Origin: Rhodospirillaceae bacterium
Lineage (GTDB): Bacteria > Pseudomonadota > Gammaproteobacteria > Steroidobacterales > Rariloculaceae
Reading direction: 5' to 3'
Length of the DNA stretch: 39,033 nt
Assembly: GCA_024640685.1 (NCBI GenBank)
Contig: JAHEEN010000008.1
Span: forward strand, 1-39,033
The position numbers and the translations under genes were made by a program. Below, piece after piece: positions 30,510 through 38,736 of this stretch; position 1 is the first letter of the stretch; each line of letters begins with the position of its first letter. A model generated the notes under the pieces. That model searched no databases. It was not told the DNA's origin and saw only the letters and a program-made list of their open reading frames with translations.

Positions 30510-31424
30510 ATGAGACACCTGAATTACAGCCACCTGCACTACTTCTGGACCGTCGCCCGCGAAGGCAGCATCGCCGCGGCAGCCGAGACGCTGCACCTGA
30601 CACCGCAGACCGTCAGCTCACAGCTGAAGCTGTTGCAGGAATCTGTCGGCCAACCGCTGTTTACGCGCGCCGGCCGCGGGCTTGCGCTAACCGAGACTGG
30701 CAAGGTCGTCAAGGAATACGCGGACGAGATCTTCACGATCGGCGCCGAGCTCGCACATCGCGTACGCTCCGGAGAACCGGCGAGGCGGACGGTGCTCAAC
30801 GTCGGCATCGTTAACTCGATTCCCAAGCTCGTCGTCTGTCGTGTGCTCGAGCCTGCGATGGCGATGACCGATCCGTTTCGCATCGTCGTGCGCGAAGGCA
30901 GCTTCGACGACCTGCTCGGCGAGCTGGCCGTGCACCACATCGACCTGTTGCTATCCGATCACGCGATACCGCCGGGCATGCACGTCAAGTGCTACAACCA
31001 CGCGCTCGGCGACAGTGAGCTCGCGTTCTTTGCGCACGAGACCAAGGCCACCGACTACGCGGCGAATTTCCCGCAGTCGCTCGACGACGCGCCGATGCTG
31101 TTGCCGATTGCCGCGAGCGCGACGCGACGCGCGCTCGATGACTGGTTCGAGCGCGTTGGCGTCAGTCCGCGCATCGTTGCGGAGCTCGAGGATAATGCGC
31201 TCGTCAAAGCGCTCGGCGAAGCGGGTCTCGGAATTTTTCCGGCGCCGACCGCTATCGCACTGGAGATCTCGCAGATGTATAGCTCGCGGATCATCGGTCA
31301 CGCCGATGGCGTCAAGGAACCGTACTTTGCGATCTCCGCGGAGCGCAAGCTCCGGCATCCTGCCGTCGTGCGTGTAACTGAAGCTGCGCGCGCGGGGCTG
31401 TTCCGCTCCGGCGCCCGGCCTTGA
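30510..31424 (+). CDS. LysR-family transcriptional regulator, NhaR-like
   Basis: This 304-residue protein has an N-terminal winged helix-turn-helix, MRHLNYSHLHYFWTVAREGS then AAETLHLTPQTVSSQLKLLQ, which matches NhaR closely. The effector-binding domain follows (residues about 90-300). AGAGAGG at 30492-30498 fits ATG 30510, although the frame is open back to 30393. NhaR activates the Na+/H+ antiporter gene nhaA in enterobacteria. Here no antiporter is adjacent, and the divergent neighbour is the export operon, which is its likely target through the dyad at 30409-30427. Confidence 0.85.
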   Translation: MRHLNYSHLHYFWTVAREGSIAAAAETLHLTPQTVSSQLKLLQESVGQPLFTRAGRGLALTETGKVVKEYADEIFTIGAELAHRVRSGEPARRTVLNVGIVNSIPKLVVCRVLEPAMAMTDPFRIVVREGSFDDLLGELAVHHIDLLLSDHAIPPGMHVKCYNHALGDSELAFFAHETKATDYAANFPQSLDDAPMLLPIAASATRRALDDWFERVGVSPRIVAELEDNALVKALGEAGLGIFPAPTAIALEISQMYSSRIIGHADGVKEPYFAISAERKLRHPAVVRVTEAARAGLFRSGARP

Positions 31425-31497
31425 GGCACGCGAGGCCCTCGATGTCTTGCCGCAACCGTGACCTGGATTCGACACTGGTAGGCTCGAGTTCACTAGC

Positions 31498-32208
31498 ATG
31501 TCGGGCGAGTCTGGCGAGACCGGCATGCCCAAGCTCTGCGAAAAATGCGGTACCTACGATCCGACGTACGAGTTGACGGCGGATTCATGCTGCCCGTGCT
31601 GCGGCGTCGTCTACGCGAATCTACCGCAGCCGTCGACAGCTTCGCCCGTCCCGGCCGCGTCGGCACCGATCCCGACTGACCCCCCGGCAGCTGTCGACAC
31701 GGTCGAGCCCGACTGGGAGCCGGTGAAGCCGGCTGAGTTCTGGGCTAGCGTTGCGGCCGTCGGCGTATTGTTTGCGTTGATCTTGTTCGACGACGATGGC
31801 TTCCTGCTGCTGCTCGATGGAGCAAATCTTGCGTTCCATGAGGCCGGTCATATTTTCTTCGGGCTGCTTGGCATGACGCTCGGCCTCTACGGCGGAACGC
31901 TCGGTCAGCTCGTGTTTCCGATCGTCGCCGGTATCAAGTTCCGGCAGCAACGCCAAGCGGTCGCCTTCGCATTGAGCGGCGTCTGGTTGTTTCAGAACTT
32001 CTTGAACATCGCGCGTTACATGGCCGATGCGCGTGCGAAAGCTTTACCGCTCGTCGGCGGCGGCGAGCACGACTGGTATCACATCTTCACGCGCTGGGGT
32101 CTGCTCGACAGCGACACGACGATCGCATCGATGACGCAGACGGTCGGCTGGCTCGGGATGCTCGGCTGCGTGCTGTGGCTGTGGCGGCGCTTTAATGCGC
32201 AGCGCTGA
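31498..32208 (+). CDS. Zinc-ribbon membrane protein with HExxH motif (possible M50-like protease)
   Basis: This 236-residue protein has an N-terminal zinc ribbon (CEKCG near residue 14, CPCCG near residue 32), a proline/alanine-rich linker and then at least four hydrophobic helices. The helix LLLLDGANLAFHEAGHIFFG carries HEAGH, the HExxH zinc site of site-2-type intramembrane metalloproteases. Later the segment GGGEHDWYHIF supplies further possible ligands. An internal ATG at 31525 (MPKLCEKCG) is an equally good start. Catalysis is inferred from the motif only; cleavage targets are unknown. It is a single gene, convergent with the DUF6152 gene 14 bp away. Confidence 0.65.
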   Translation: MSGESGETGMPKLCEKCGTYDPTYELTADSCCPCCGVVYANLPQPSTASPVPAASAPIPTDPPAAVDTVEPDWEPVKPAEFWASVAAVGVLFALILFDDDGFLLLLDGANLAFHEAGHIFFGLLGMTLGLYGGTLGQLVFPIVAGIKFRQQRQAVAFALSGVWLFQNFLNIARYMADARAKALPLVGGGEHDWYHIFTRWGLLDSDTTIASMTQTVGWLGMLGCVLWLWRRFNAQR

Positions 32209-32222
32209 CGCAAGCGCCAGGC

Positions 32223-33254
32223 TCAGCGGCCGGAGAAGCGTCGCGCATTGTCTGGGTCGCAAGCGAATCCCAAGTACTCGAAGTGCGGCGCGTAGTACCA
32301 GTTAAGCGTCCCGGCGAACGGCTCGGCGAGATACTCGGGGTCCTCGAGCTCGAAATCGATGACGATGTGCGTGCGATCCTCGCTCAAACGAAACCGTTCG
32401 ACGACGCGCTTACCTAAACCAGAAGGCACGCCCTCCGCCCGCGCGGGTCTGCCGAAGAACGGCGCGCGATTGAATGAAAAGTTCGTCGTCTCGACGACGA
32501 GCACATCGCCTTCCCAGCGCCCGATCGAATGCCCTTGATTGCTTCGTTCGCTGCCGTCCAGGTGGCTGCGTCCGTCCATAAAGACCGTGCGCTCGACGTT
32601 GAAGCGCTCGTTACGCATGAGAATCACGTCGTCCCCGAGAACGATCTCATTGAGGTACGGCGCGACGAGTAGCGTCGGCGTCGGCGGAGCGATGCACTGC
32701 GCCGACGGATTCTCGGTTCGTATATCGTAGGCTGCTTGCGCGGCGATCGCTTTCGGCGTCAGCTCGACCTCTGCCCAAGCCGCGTAATAAGGCTCGAAAT
32801 CGCCGACGCTGAGCTCCCAGATGCCGGCCATGTCCTCGGCGCGGGCCAACGAGTCGGCGTCATCGGTGCCTCGTAGGAAGTATGACCGCGCGGACAGCGT
32901 CGCGCCGTTGCTCTTCGTGGCAGCGATCAACAGCCCATGCTTGCGCGCGACGTTTCTGTCCGGATTGATGCGCACGCTGATCTGCTCGCCCGGGACGAAC
33001 GACTCGCGCGTCCAGCCGCTGCGGGTCAGGATCGGCGTCGCGTCGGTCTCGACCTCCCACTCGACGAGCTCGCCGGCCTCGTCGCGCGTCTCTACGTAGA
33101 TGTAGACGTGCGGATTGGCCCAATTGAAACGTGTGACGGTGCCCTGGAAGGCCACGACCTGTTGCCGATCGAAGATCGTCGCGCTGTGATGGGCGGCCGC
33201 GAGCGTCGGCAGGCCGCATGCGAGCGCCATGAGTAAAGTGGGCTTGATCGGCAC
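32223..33254 (-). CDS. Secreted DUF6152 family protein
   Basis: From GTG 33254 (GGAG seven bases upstream) this is a 343-residue protein with signal peptide LLMALACGLPTLAAAHHS. The mature N-terminus HHSATIFDRQQVVAFQGTVTRF followed by NWANPHVYIYVE is the hallmark of DUF6152, where the leading histidines may bind metal. The rest is beta-rich and contains IGRWEGDVLVVETTNFS, a segment shared with related secreted proteins of this group. Function unknown; such proteins are abundant in proteobacteria and acidobacteria rich in PQQ enzymes. It is divergent from the E1 alpha gene across 117 bp. Confidence 0.75.
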   Translation of the reverse strand: MPIKPTLLMALACGLPTLAAAHHSATIFDRQQVVAFQGTVTRFNWANPHVYIYVETRDEAGELVEWEVETDATPILTRSGWTRESFVPGEQISVRINPDRNVARKHGLLIAATKSNGATLSARSYFLRGTDDADSLARAEDMAGIWELSVGDFEPYYAAWAEVELTPKAIAAQAAYDIRTENPSAQCIAPPTPTLLVAPYLNEIVLGDDVILMRNERFNVERTVFMDGRSHLDGSERSNQGHSIGRWEGDVLVVETTNFSFNRAPFFGRPARAEGVPSGLGKRVVERFRLSEDRTHIVIDFELEDPEYLAEPFAGTLNWYYAPHFEYLGFACDPDNARRFSGR

Positions 33255-33371
33255 GACAAGTCTCCGCTTACGTCGGCATAACGTGTATACCACAGTGCGG
33301 GCGGCGACTTTCTGTACAATGGCCGGGCGGGCGGACGCCTGGTGGCTTCCCGGCCCGCGGGAGGTGAAACC

Positions 33372-34691
33372 ATGACTCAGAACATCGGTCGGGTCGACCG
33401 ACGCACGCTCCTCAAGATGATCGGCGCGGCGGGCGCATCGGCAACAGTCGTCTCCGCCTGCGGCATCCCACCGGGGAATGCCGCCGCAGGGCCTGCCGGC
33501 GTCACCGGTGCCGAGTTCGGCAAGTCGGTACGGCTCGCGACAGCGGGCCCCGGCGGCAACAAAGCCTGGCGCCCGGGCGACGCGATCAAATTTCTCCCAC
33601 CGGAAGCCATGCCGACACGCGGCGCGGCCGCCGACACGCTCGCGGGGCTACCGAAAGCCAAGCTGCTCGAGTTCTACCGACTCATGCAGGCAAGCCGCCG
33701 CTGGGAAACGACGATGAAGGACTTATTCCTCGCGGGCGAGGACGGCCTCTACGGCTCGTTTCACACCTACGCCGGCGAAGAGGCGATCGCTGTCGGCTCG
33801 ATCGGCGCGCTCAACGACGACGACTACATCGCGAGCACGCACCGTGGCCATGGCCACCTGATCGCGAAAGGCGGTGATCTGGACAAGATGTCCGCCGAGA
33901 TTTTCTTCAGGCAAGAAGGCTACAACAAGGGCTACGGCGGCTCGATGCACATCACCGACATGTCGAAGGGCATCATGGGCATGAACGGCATAGTCGGCGC
34001 GAGCTTCTATATGGCGGCCGGTGCCGCGTTGCGCGCGAAGGTGCGCGGCACGCAGCAGGTCGCGGTTGCCTATTTCGGCGACGGCGCAGCCGCATCACCT
34101 TATTACTTCAGTGCCGTGCGCTCGTGCGTCAACGAAACATTGCCGGTCATTTTCGTTAACGAGAACAACTTCCAGTACATGGCCAACCCCATGGCCAACA
34201 CGGTGCCGACGAAGTACGTGGCCGAGCTCACGAAGGGTCTCGACATCCCGCACTTCGTCGTCGACGGCAATGACATTTCGGCCGTCTACGATGCAACGCG
34301 CCAAGCCGTCGAGCATGCTCGCGCGGGCTTGGGCCCTAGCGTCATCGAGGGCATCACGTATCGCTGGTACGACCACTCGGGCTTTGCCGGTGGGCGCGTC
34401 GGTGAGGATGCGGCGATAGGCCTGCCTTACCGCACTGACGAGGAAGTGCGCGCCTGGATGTCGCGCGACCCGCTACCGCGCTACAAGCAGTGGCTCGTCG
34501 CGATGGATCTGGCTACCGAGAGCGAGCTTGCCGATGTCGAGGCCAAGGCGCAGGCGGCCGTCGATGCATCTGTCGCGTACGCGCGTGCGGGCACTGACCC
34601 CAACCCGGAGGCCGGTGTGCTCGAGACGCACGCATCGGGGGCCGTAGCAGCCACGCAGTTCTACAACCGCCGCGGCATTGCCACGAGCTAG
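33372..34691 (+). CDS. 2-oxoacid dehydrogenase E1 alpha subunit with Tat/lipoprotein signal
   Basis: This 439-residue protein begins at ATG 33372, with GGGAGGTG just upstream. The first 30 residues form a twin-arginine signal (VDRRTLLKMIGAAGASATVVSAC) ending in a lipobox VSAC with Cys30. The catalytic part starts near residue 95. It shows HRGHGH (158-163), GYGGSMHI and the thiamine-diphosphate motif from GDG (237-239) to NN (265-266), 30 residues as expected. Pyruvate/acetoin/branched-chain E1 alpha proteins are cytoplasmic and about 330-400 residues, so the added N-terminus is unusual. The neighbours are E1 beta, a zinc-finger protein and a cytochrome c lipoprotein; no E2 or E3 gene is adjacent. 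TACAAT at 33315-33320 is a possible -10 box. Confidence 0.85.
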   Translation: MTQNIGRVDRRTLLKMIGAAGASATVVSACGIPPGNAAAGPAGVTGAEFGKSVRLATAGPGGNKAWRPGDAIKFLPPEAMPTRGAAADTLAGLPKAKLLEFYRLMQASRRWETTMKDLFLAGEDGLYGSFHTYAGEEAIAVGSIGALNDDDYIASTHRGHGHLIAKGGDLDKMSAEIFFRQEGYNKGYGGSMHITDMSKGIMGMNGIVGASFYMAAGAALRAKVRGTQQVAVAYFGDGAAASPYYFSAVRSCVNETLPVIFVNENNFQYMANPMANTVPTKYVAELTKGLDIPHFVVDGNDISAVYDATRQAVEHARAGLGPSVIEGITYRWYDHSGFAGGRVGEDAAIGLPYRTDEEVRAWMSRDPLPRYKQWLVAMDLATESELADVEAKAQAAVDASVAYARAGTDPNPEAGVLETHASGAVAATQFYNRRGIATS

Positions 34692-34703
34692 GGGGAAAGA
34701 GCC

Positions 34704-35687
34704 ATGGCGATCAAAAACTATTATTACGCACAGCTCGAAGCCGTCGCCCAGGAGATGCGCGCGAACCCGGATATGGTGTTCTTCTACGAGTACCAGTCAC
34801 CGATCTCGGTATCGCCGACCGGTGAGGTACTCGATCTCGCGCGAGAGTTCGGCGACGTGCGCACATCCGGCCGCGGCTGGCCGATCGACGAGCAGTGGAT
34901 TGCGGGTGCCGCCATCGGCGCGGCGACCGCAGGCTCGAAGGCCATCGCGCGACTGCCGTCGATGGCGCAGATCTACGCGATCGAGTACGTCTACAATCAA
35001 GCAGGCAAGATCCGCTCGATGACGGGCGGTCAGGCGAGCATGCCGTTCGTGCTCTGGGTCGACGGCTCGGGCCGACGCCGCGGCAGTGCCGGTCAGCACA
35101 CCGACGTTGGCGCCGAATCGCTGTACGTGAATCTGCCCGGCGTCAAGGTCGTCGTGCCGTCGAATGCGTACGACGCGAAGGGCCTGCTCGTTGCCGCAAT
35201 TCGCGATCCGGATCCCGTGACTTATCTCGACTATCCCGAGGTCAAATCGGGCCAGCAACCCGACGTGCCCGACGAGGCCTACGAGGTTCCGCTCGGCCAA
35301 GCCGCGATCCGGCAGGAAGGCACGGATCTGACAATCGTCGCCTGGGCCCCCGCGACGATCGACGTCGCGCGCGCGCTGCCTACGCTCGCTGAAGCCGGTA
35401 TCAGTGCCGAGTTCATCGATCCGCGCTCGCTAAAGCCGCTCGACGTCGATACGCTCGTGCGCTCGGCCGAGAAGACCGGGCGACTGCTAGTCGTCGAGCA
35501 CGGCCACTACACCGGCGGCTTCGGCTCGCACGTGATCGCCGAGGTCGTGCAGGCGGTCCCGGGCATTACGGCGCGGCGAATTGCATTTCCCGACGTGCCC
35601 GGCCCCGGTGCCGCCGTCATGATGGACTGGCTGCGCCCGGATGCGCCGAAGATCGTCGATGCCGCCAAGCAGCTCGTGAATGCCTAG
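34704..35687 (+). CDS. 2-oxoacid dehydrogenase E1 beta subunit
   Basis: This 327-residue transketolase-type beta subunit shows the thiamine-binding strand with Glu in DEQWIAGAAIGAATAGSKAI and the later GQHTDVGAESLYVNLPGVKVVVPSN. The C-terminal domain follows (TDLTIVAWAPATIDVARAL, GRLLVVEHGHYTGGFGSHV). Length and order are normal for pyruvate or acetoin dehydrogenase E1 beta. GGGGGAAAGAG precedes the ATG, 12 bp after the alpha gene. It has no signal peptide of its own; if the alpha subunit is exported folded by Tat, the beta subunit would have to travel with it. The stop overlaps the next gene by eight bases. Confidence 0.85.
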   Translation: MAIKNYYYAQLEAVAQEMRANPDMVFFYEYQSPISVSPTGEVLDLAREFGDVRTSGRGWPIDEQWIAGAAIGAATAGSKAIARLPSMAQIYAIEYVYNQAGKIRSMTGGQASMPFVLWVDGSGRRRGSAGQHTDVGAESLYVNLPGVKVVVPSNAYDAKGLLVAAIRDPDPVTYLDYPEVKSGQQPDVPDEAYEVPLGQAAIRQEGTDLTIVAWAPATIDVARALPTLAEAGISAEFIDPRSLKPLDVDTLVRSAEKTGRLLVVEHGHYTGGFGSHVIAEVVQAVPGITARRIAFPDVPGPGAAVMMDWLRPDAPKIVDAAKQLVNA

Positions 35688-35973
35688 CGACAACTGCCCG
35701 CGCTGCGGCGAGCCGCTCGCCGCGCAGACCGTGCGCACGGCAATCTGGCAGGGCGAGCGCCTCGCAGTCGTCGAGGACATTCCGGCATTCGTCTGCAGCG
35801 GCTGCCTCGAGCAGTTCTACGACGATGATGTCAGCGATGCGCTGCGCCGCCTGACCGAGCACGGCTTTCCGGGCGACGACGCGCTGCGCGAGATCGCCGT
35901 GCCGGTGTTCTCGCTCGACGGCCGCGTGCGCCGCCGCGCCGCCGCAGAGGACGCGGATGTCGACGTTGTTTGA
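35680..35973 (+). CDS. YgiT-type zinc finger protein
   Basis: This 97-residue protein opens MPSDNCPRCGEPLAAQTV and continues to VCSGCLEQFYDDD. This CxxC-CxxC ribbon with a WQGERLAVVEDIPAFVC core is the YgiT-type domain found in the N-terminus of MqsA and in many stand-alone proteins. No helix-turn-helix domain follows, and no MqsR or RelE-like toxin is adjacent, so it is not a clear antitoxin. It overlaps E1 beta by eight bases and the cytochrome gene by 17 bases, so all are translated as one coupled unit. Its role in this operon is unknown. Confidence 0.75.
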   Translation: MPSDNCPRCGEPLAAQTVRTAIWQGERLAVVEDIPAFVCSGCLEQFYDDDVSDALRRLTEHGFPGDDALREIAVPVFSLDGRVRRRAAAEDADVDVV

Positions 35974-36385
35974 CGCTGCGCTGGTCACGCGACCGCACAT
36001 CGCAATCGGCGTCGCACTCTTAGCACTCGCTGCGTGCACGGCGGAGGATCAGAGCACACCCACTCCAGAACCGGCGCCCGCGCCGACCGAGCCCGTCGAT
36101 AGCGGACCGATCACGATCGATCTCGATGCGATCTTTCCGGCGGGCGCGGGCCGCGATCTGGTGCTCAACAACTGCCAGACCTGTCACACCTGGGTACCGA
36201 TCGTCGTGCTGCAGATGGACGAGGCCGCCTGGTACCGCAACGGCTTGAATCACCGCGGTCGCGTCGAGGCGCTCAGCGACGAGGACTTCGAGACGCTCTA
36301 CGCGTACTTGTCCGCGACGTTTACGCCCGAGCGGCCCGTGCCCGCATTGCCGGAGGCGCTGCTGCAGTCCTGGACGTCGAATTAG
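35957..36385 (+). CDS. Monohaem cytochrome c-like lipoprotein
   Basis: This 142-residue protein has a short N-terminus, hydrophobic core and lipobox LAAC, giving lipidation at Cys27. A proline-rich spacer follows (TPTPEPAPAPTEP). The haem motif is CQTCH (Cys73, Cys76, His77), with Met possibly in VLQMDEAAW as sixth ligand. A terminal helix, DEDFETLYAYLSATF, matches small class I cytochromes. It is the last gene of the E1 operon, overlapping the zinc-finger gene by 17 bases. It should be membrane-anchored in the periplasm and carry one electron at a time. Confidence 0.8.
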   Translation: MSTLFDAALVTRPHIAIGVALLALAACTAEDQSTPTPEPAPAPTEPVDSGPITIDLDAIFPAGAGRDLVLNNCQTCHTWVPIVVLQMDEAAWYRNGLNHRGRVEALSDEDFETLYAYLSATFTPERPVPALPEALLQSWTSN

Positions 36386-36423
36386 CCACACACCGGATGC
36401 GCGTACCGATCGACAGCGCCGCC

Positions 36424-36466
36424 GTTACATTCTGTTACGAGTAGCGAGCTGGGATCTCGCTATAGT
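36424..36466 (+). promoter_or_regulatory. Direct-repeat box and -10 of the two-component operon promoter
   Basis: GTTAC (36424-36428) and GTTAC (36434-36438) form a direct repeat with ten-base period, the form used by OmpR-family regulators such as CpxR. Exactly 22 bp later lies a good -10, TATAGT (36461-36466), with no recognisable -35 at the right spacing. An activator bound at the repeat would overlap the -35 region. The arrangement sits 54 bp upstream of the response-regulator ATG, suggesting autoregulation. The same layout recurs at 38737-38779. Confidence 0.6.
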
Positions 36467-36519
36467 CACGTACGCTGAGACGGTGACCACAAACCGCGGC
36501 GGCGAGAGAGACTAGGAGC

Positions 36520-37239
36520 ATGGATCGGGAGCCGAACATTCTCGTCGTCGACGACGATCGTGAGATTCGCACCATGTTGAGCGAGTACCTCGAAAAGAAT
36601 GGCTTGAACGCGACGGCTGTCGGCGACGCCGACAGCACTCGGCGCGCGTTGCGTGAGGCCGATTACGATCTGATCGTGCTCGATCTGATGCTGCCGCACG
36701 AGAGCGGGCTCGAGATCTGCCGCGATCTCAGAGCGCGATCCGACATCCCCATCATCATGCTGACCGCGCTCGGCGACGAGGTCGACCGCATCGTCGGGCT
36801 CGAGGTCGGTGCCGATGACTATATGGCCAAGCCGTTCAATCCGCGCGAGCTGCTCGGGCGCATCCGCGCGGTGCTGCGCCGCACGACTCGAGAACGCTCG
36901 GCGCCGGCCAGCGAGGCCGTGCGCGAGTACCGCTTCGGCGATTGGACGCTCGATCTCAAGGCGCGCGATCTGAAGTCTGCCGACAACGAGACGGTCGAGC
37001 TCACGGGTGCCGAGTTTCGGCTGATGGAGTTCCTGCTCGAGCGCGCCCCGCAAGTCGTCACGCGGCGCGATCTGATGCGCGAGCTGCGCGGCCGCGAGCA
37101 CGACCCGTTCGATCGTAGCATCGACGTGCAGGTCAGCCGCCTGCGTCAGAAGCTCAAGCGCCGCGACGACGATCCGCAGCTCATCAAGACCGTGTACGGC
37201 GAAGGCTATGTCGTCGGCGTTCCCGTGACAGCGGGTTGA
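36520..37239 (+). CDS. OmpR-family response regulator
   Basis: This 239-residue protein has an N-terminal receiver domain with acidic pocket (VVDDDRE), phosphoacceptor Asp55 in LIVLDLMLP and lysine in YMAKPFNP. A C-terminal winged-helix effector domain follows (TGAEFRLMEFLLERAPQVVTRRDLMRE, then SIDVQVSRLRQKLKRR). AGGAG at 36513-36517 precedes the ATG. It is the partner of the kinase nine bases downstream. Winged-helix regulators of this family bind direct repeats with a ten- or eleven-base period, consistent with the boxes before this gene and before the gene at 38864. Confidence 0.92.
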   Translation: MDREPNILVVDDDREIRTMLSEYLEKNGLNATAVGDADSTRRALREADYDLIVLDLMLPHESGLEICRDLRARSDIPIIMLTALGDEVDRIVGLEVGADDYMAKPFNPRELLGRIRAVLRRTTRERSAPASEAVREYRFGDWTLDLKARDLKSADNETVELTGAEFRLMEFLLERAPQVVTRRDLMRELRGREHDPFDRSIDVQVSRLRQKLKRRDDDPQLIKTVYGEGYVVGVPVTAG

Positions 37240-37248
37240 GGCAGGCTG

Positions 37249-38673
37249 ATGCGCCGCATGCCCGATTCGTTGTTCTCCCGATTGCTGCTCGCGCTGCTCG
37301 GCGTGATCGGACTGACGATCGTCATTGCCGGCACGTTGATCGTGCAGGAACGTCGGGAGCTCGCATTCTGGGCCGGTGAGGCGTCCAGCTTCGTGGCCGT
37401 GATCGCCGAGACATCGGCATCGCTCGCCGAGATGCCGCCGGCGGATAGAGACGCCGCGGTCGAGGCGTTGCGCGAGGAGCCGCCGTCGATCGAGGTCGAG
37501 TTTCAACGCCGCCCGGAGCAGTCACCCGACCGTGTACGCACCGTGCTCGCGGCCTACCGGCGGGCGCTCGAGCGACGCCTGGGACCTGACTACGACGTCG
37601 CCGTGGCGCTTGCCGATCGCGAGGCCATCGACGTGGGCATTCCGGTCGTTCGCGAGCGGTCCGGGCCGCGCGGCGCGGATCGCTTCGAGCGAGGCGGCCC
37701 TGATCGCTTCGAACGCCGCGGCAGACGGCAACCGCGGCAAGTCGATGTGCGCATCGGACTGCCCGATGGCAGCGATCTCGATTTTCGTGCGCCGCTGCCG
37801 CGGCCTGGACAAGCCCCGCCGGGCTCGATCTTCCCGCAGCTCGCGGTGCTGACGCTCGCACTCGGCGTCGTGCTGTTCTTCATGACGCGCACGATCACGC
37901 GACCCTTGTCGAGACTCGCCGACGCTGCAGAGACGGTCGGCCGTGGCGGCCGTGCTGCGCCGCTGCCCGAGGTCGGTGCGCGCGAGGTCCGCGAGGCGAC
38001 GCGCGCGTTCAATGCGATGCAGGAGCGTCTGCACCGCTACCTCGACAGCCGAACCAGCGTGCTGGCTGCGATGTCGCACGACCTGCGCACGCCGCTGACG
38101 CGCATCCGCTTGCGCGTCGAATCGCTAGCCGACGAATCGGTAAGGGAACGTTTTATTGCCGATCTCGACGAGATGAACCGCATGATCAGCGGTGCGCTGA
38201 GCCTGTTCCGCGGACTCAATGACGACGAAGCCGAGATCAGCTGCGATATCGCGGAGCTGCTCGACGAGCTACGCGGCGAATTTGCGGAGATGGGCGTCAC
38301 TGTCGAGATCGAAGGCGGAGCGCTGCGCCCGATTCGCATCAAGCCGCTGGCGATCAAACGCTGTCTGACGAACTTGCTGTCTAACGCCGCCAAGTTTGCG
38401 GACAAGCCGCGGATCGTCATCGACGACGGGCCCGAGCTCGTGATCCGTGTCTGCGACGACGGGCCCGGAATTCCGGACGTGGATCTCGAGCGCGTCTTCG
38501 AGCCATTCTATCGCGTCGAGAGCTCGCGGAACGTAGAGACAGGCGGCACGGGATTGGGCTTGAGCATTGCCCGGGACATCGCCCAGGCGCATGGCGGCTC
38601 GCTCGTGTTGCGCAATCGCTCGCCGCACGGCCTCGAGGCAATATTGACCCTCCCGCGAGCGGCGGAGGCCTAG
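37249..38673 (+). CDS. EnvZ/CpxA-type membrane histidine kinase
   Basis: This 474-residue protein has a first transmembrane helix near residues 8-28 (RLLLALLGVIGLTIVIAGTLIV), a periplasmic sensor of about 165 residues, a second helix near 198-215 (LAVLTLALGVVLFFMTRTI) and a HAMP domain. The dimerisation/phosphoacceptor helix has His277 in MSHDLRTPLTRIR, and the ATPase domain carries LLSNAAKFA (N box), CDDGPGIP (G1) and GGTGLGLSIAR (G2). All catalytic motifs are intact. The sensor contains a strongly charged repeat (ADRFERGG, PDRFERRG) near residues 144-162. It is translated nine bases after the regulator. Signal unknown; sensor size fits an envelope-stress or metal sensor. Confidence 0.9.
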   Translation: MRRMPDSLFSRLLLALLGVIGLTIVIAGTLIVQERRELAFWAGEASSFVAVIAETSASLAEMPPADRDAAVEALREEPPSIEVEFQRRPEQSPDRVRTVLAAYRRALERRLGPDYDVAVALADREAIDVGIPVVRERSGPRGADRFERGGPDRFERRGRRQPRQVDVRIGLPDGSDLDFRAPLPRPGQAPPGSIFPQLAVLTLALGVVLFFMTRTITRPLSRLADAAETVGRGGRAAPLPEVGAREVREATRAFNAMQERLHRYLDSRTSVLAAMSHDLRTPLTRIRLRVESLADESVRERFIADLDEMNRMISGALSLFRGLNDDEAEISCDIAELLDELRGEFAEMGVTVEIEGGALRPIRIKPLAIKRCLTNLLSNAAKFADKPRIVIDDGPELVIRVCDDGPGIPDVDLERVFEPFYRVESSRNVETGGTGLGLSIARDIAQAHGGSLVLRNRSPHGLEAILTLPRAAEA

Positions 38674-38736
38674 GCAAGCCTCGAGACCAGGGCCTTCGCG
38701 CTTCCTGCAGGTACCCCCCCGCGCCTGCAACATTTC

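Noticed and set aside
36403-36519. tRNA or riboswitch in the gap before the response regulator
   Set aside because: No cloverleaf or conserved riboswitch core is visible. The GTTAC repeat and TATAGT account for the gap as a promoter.
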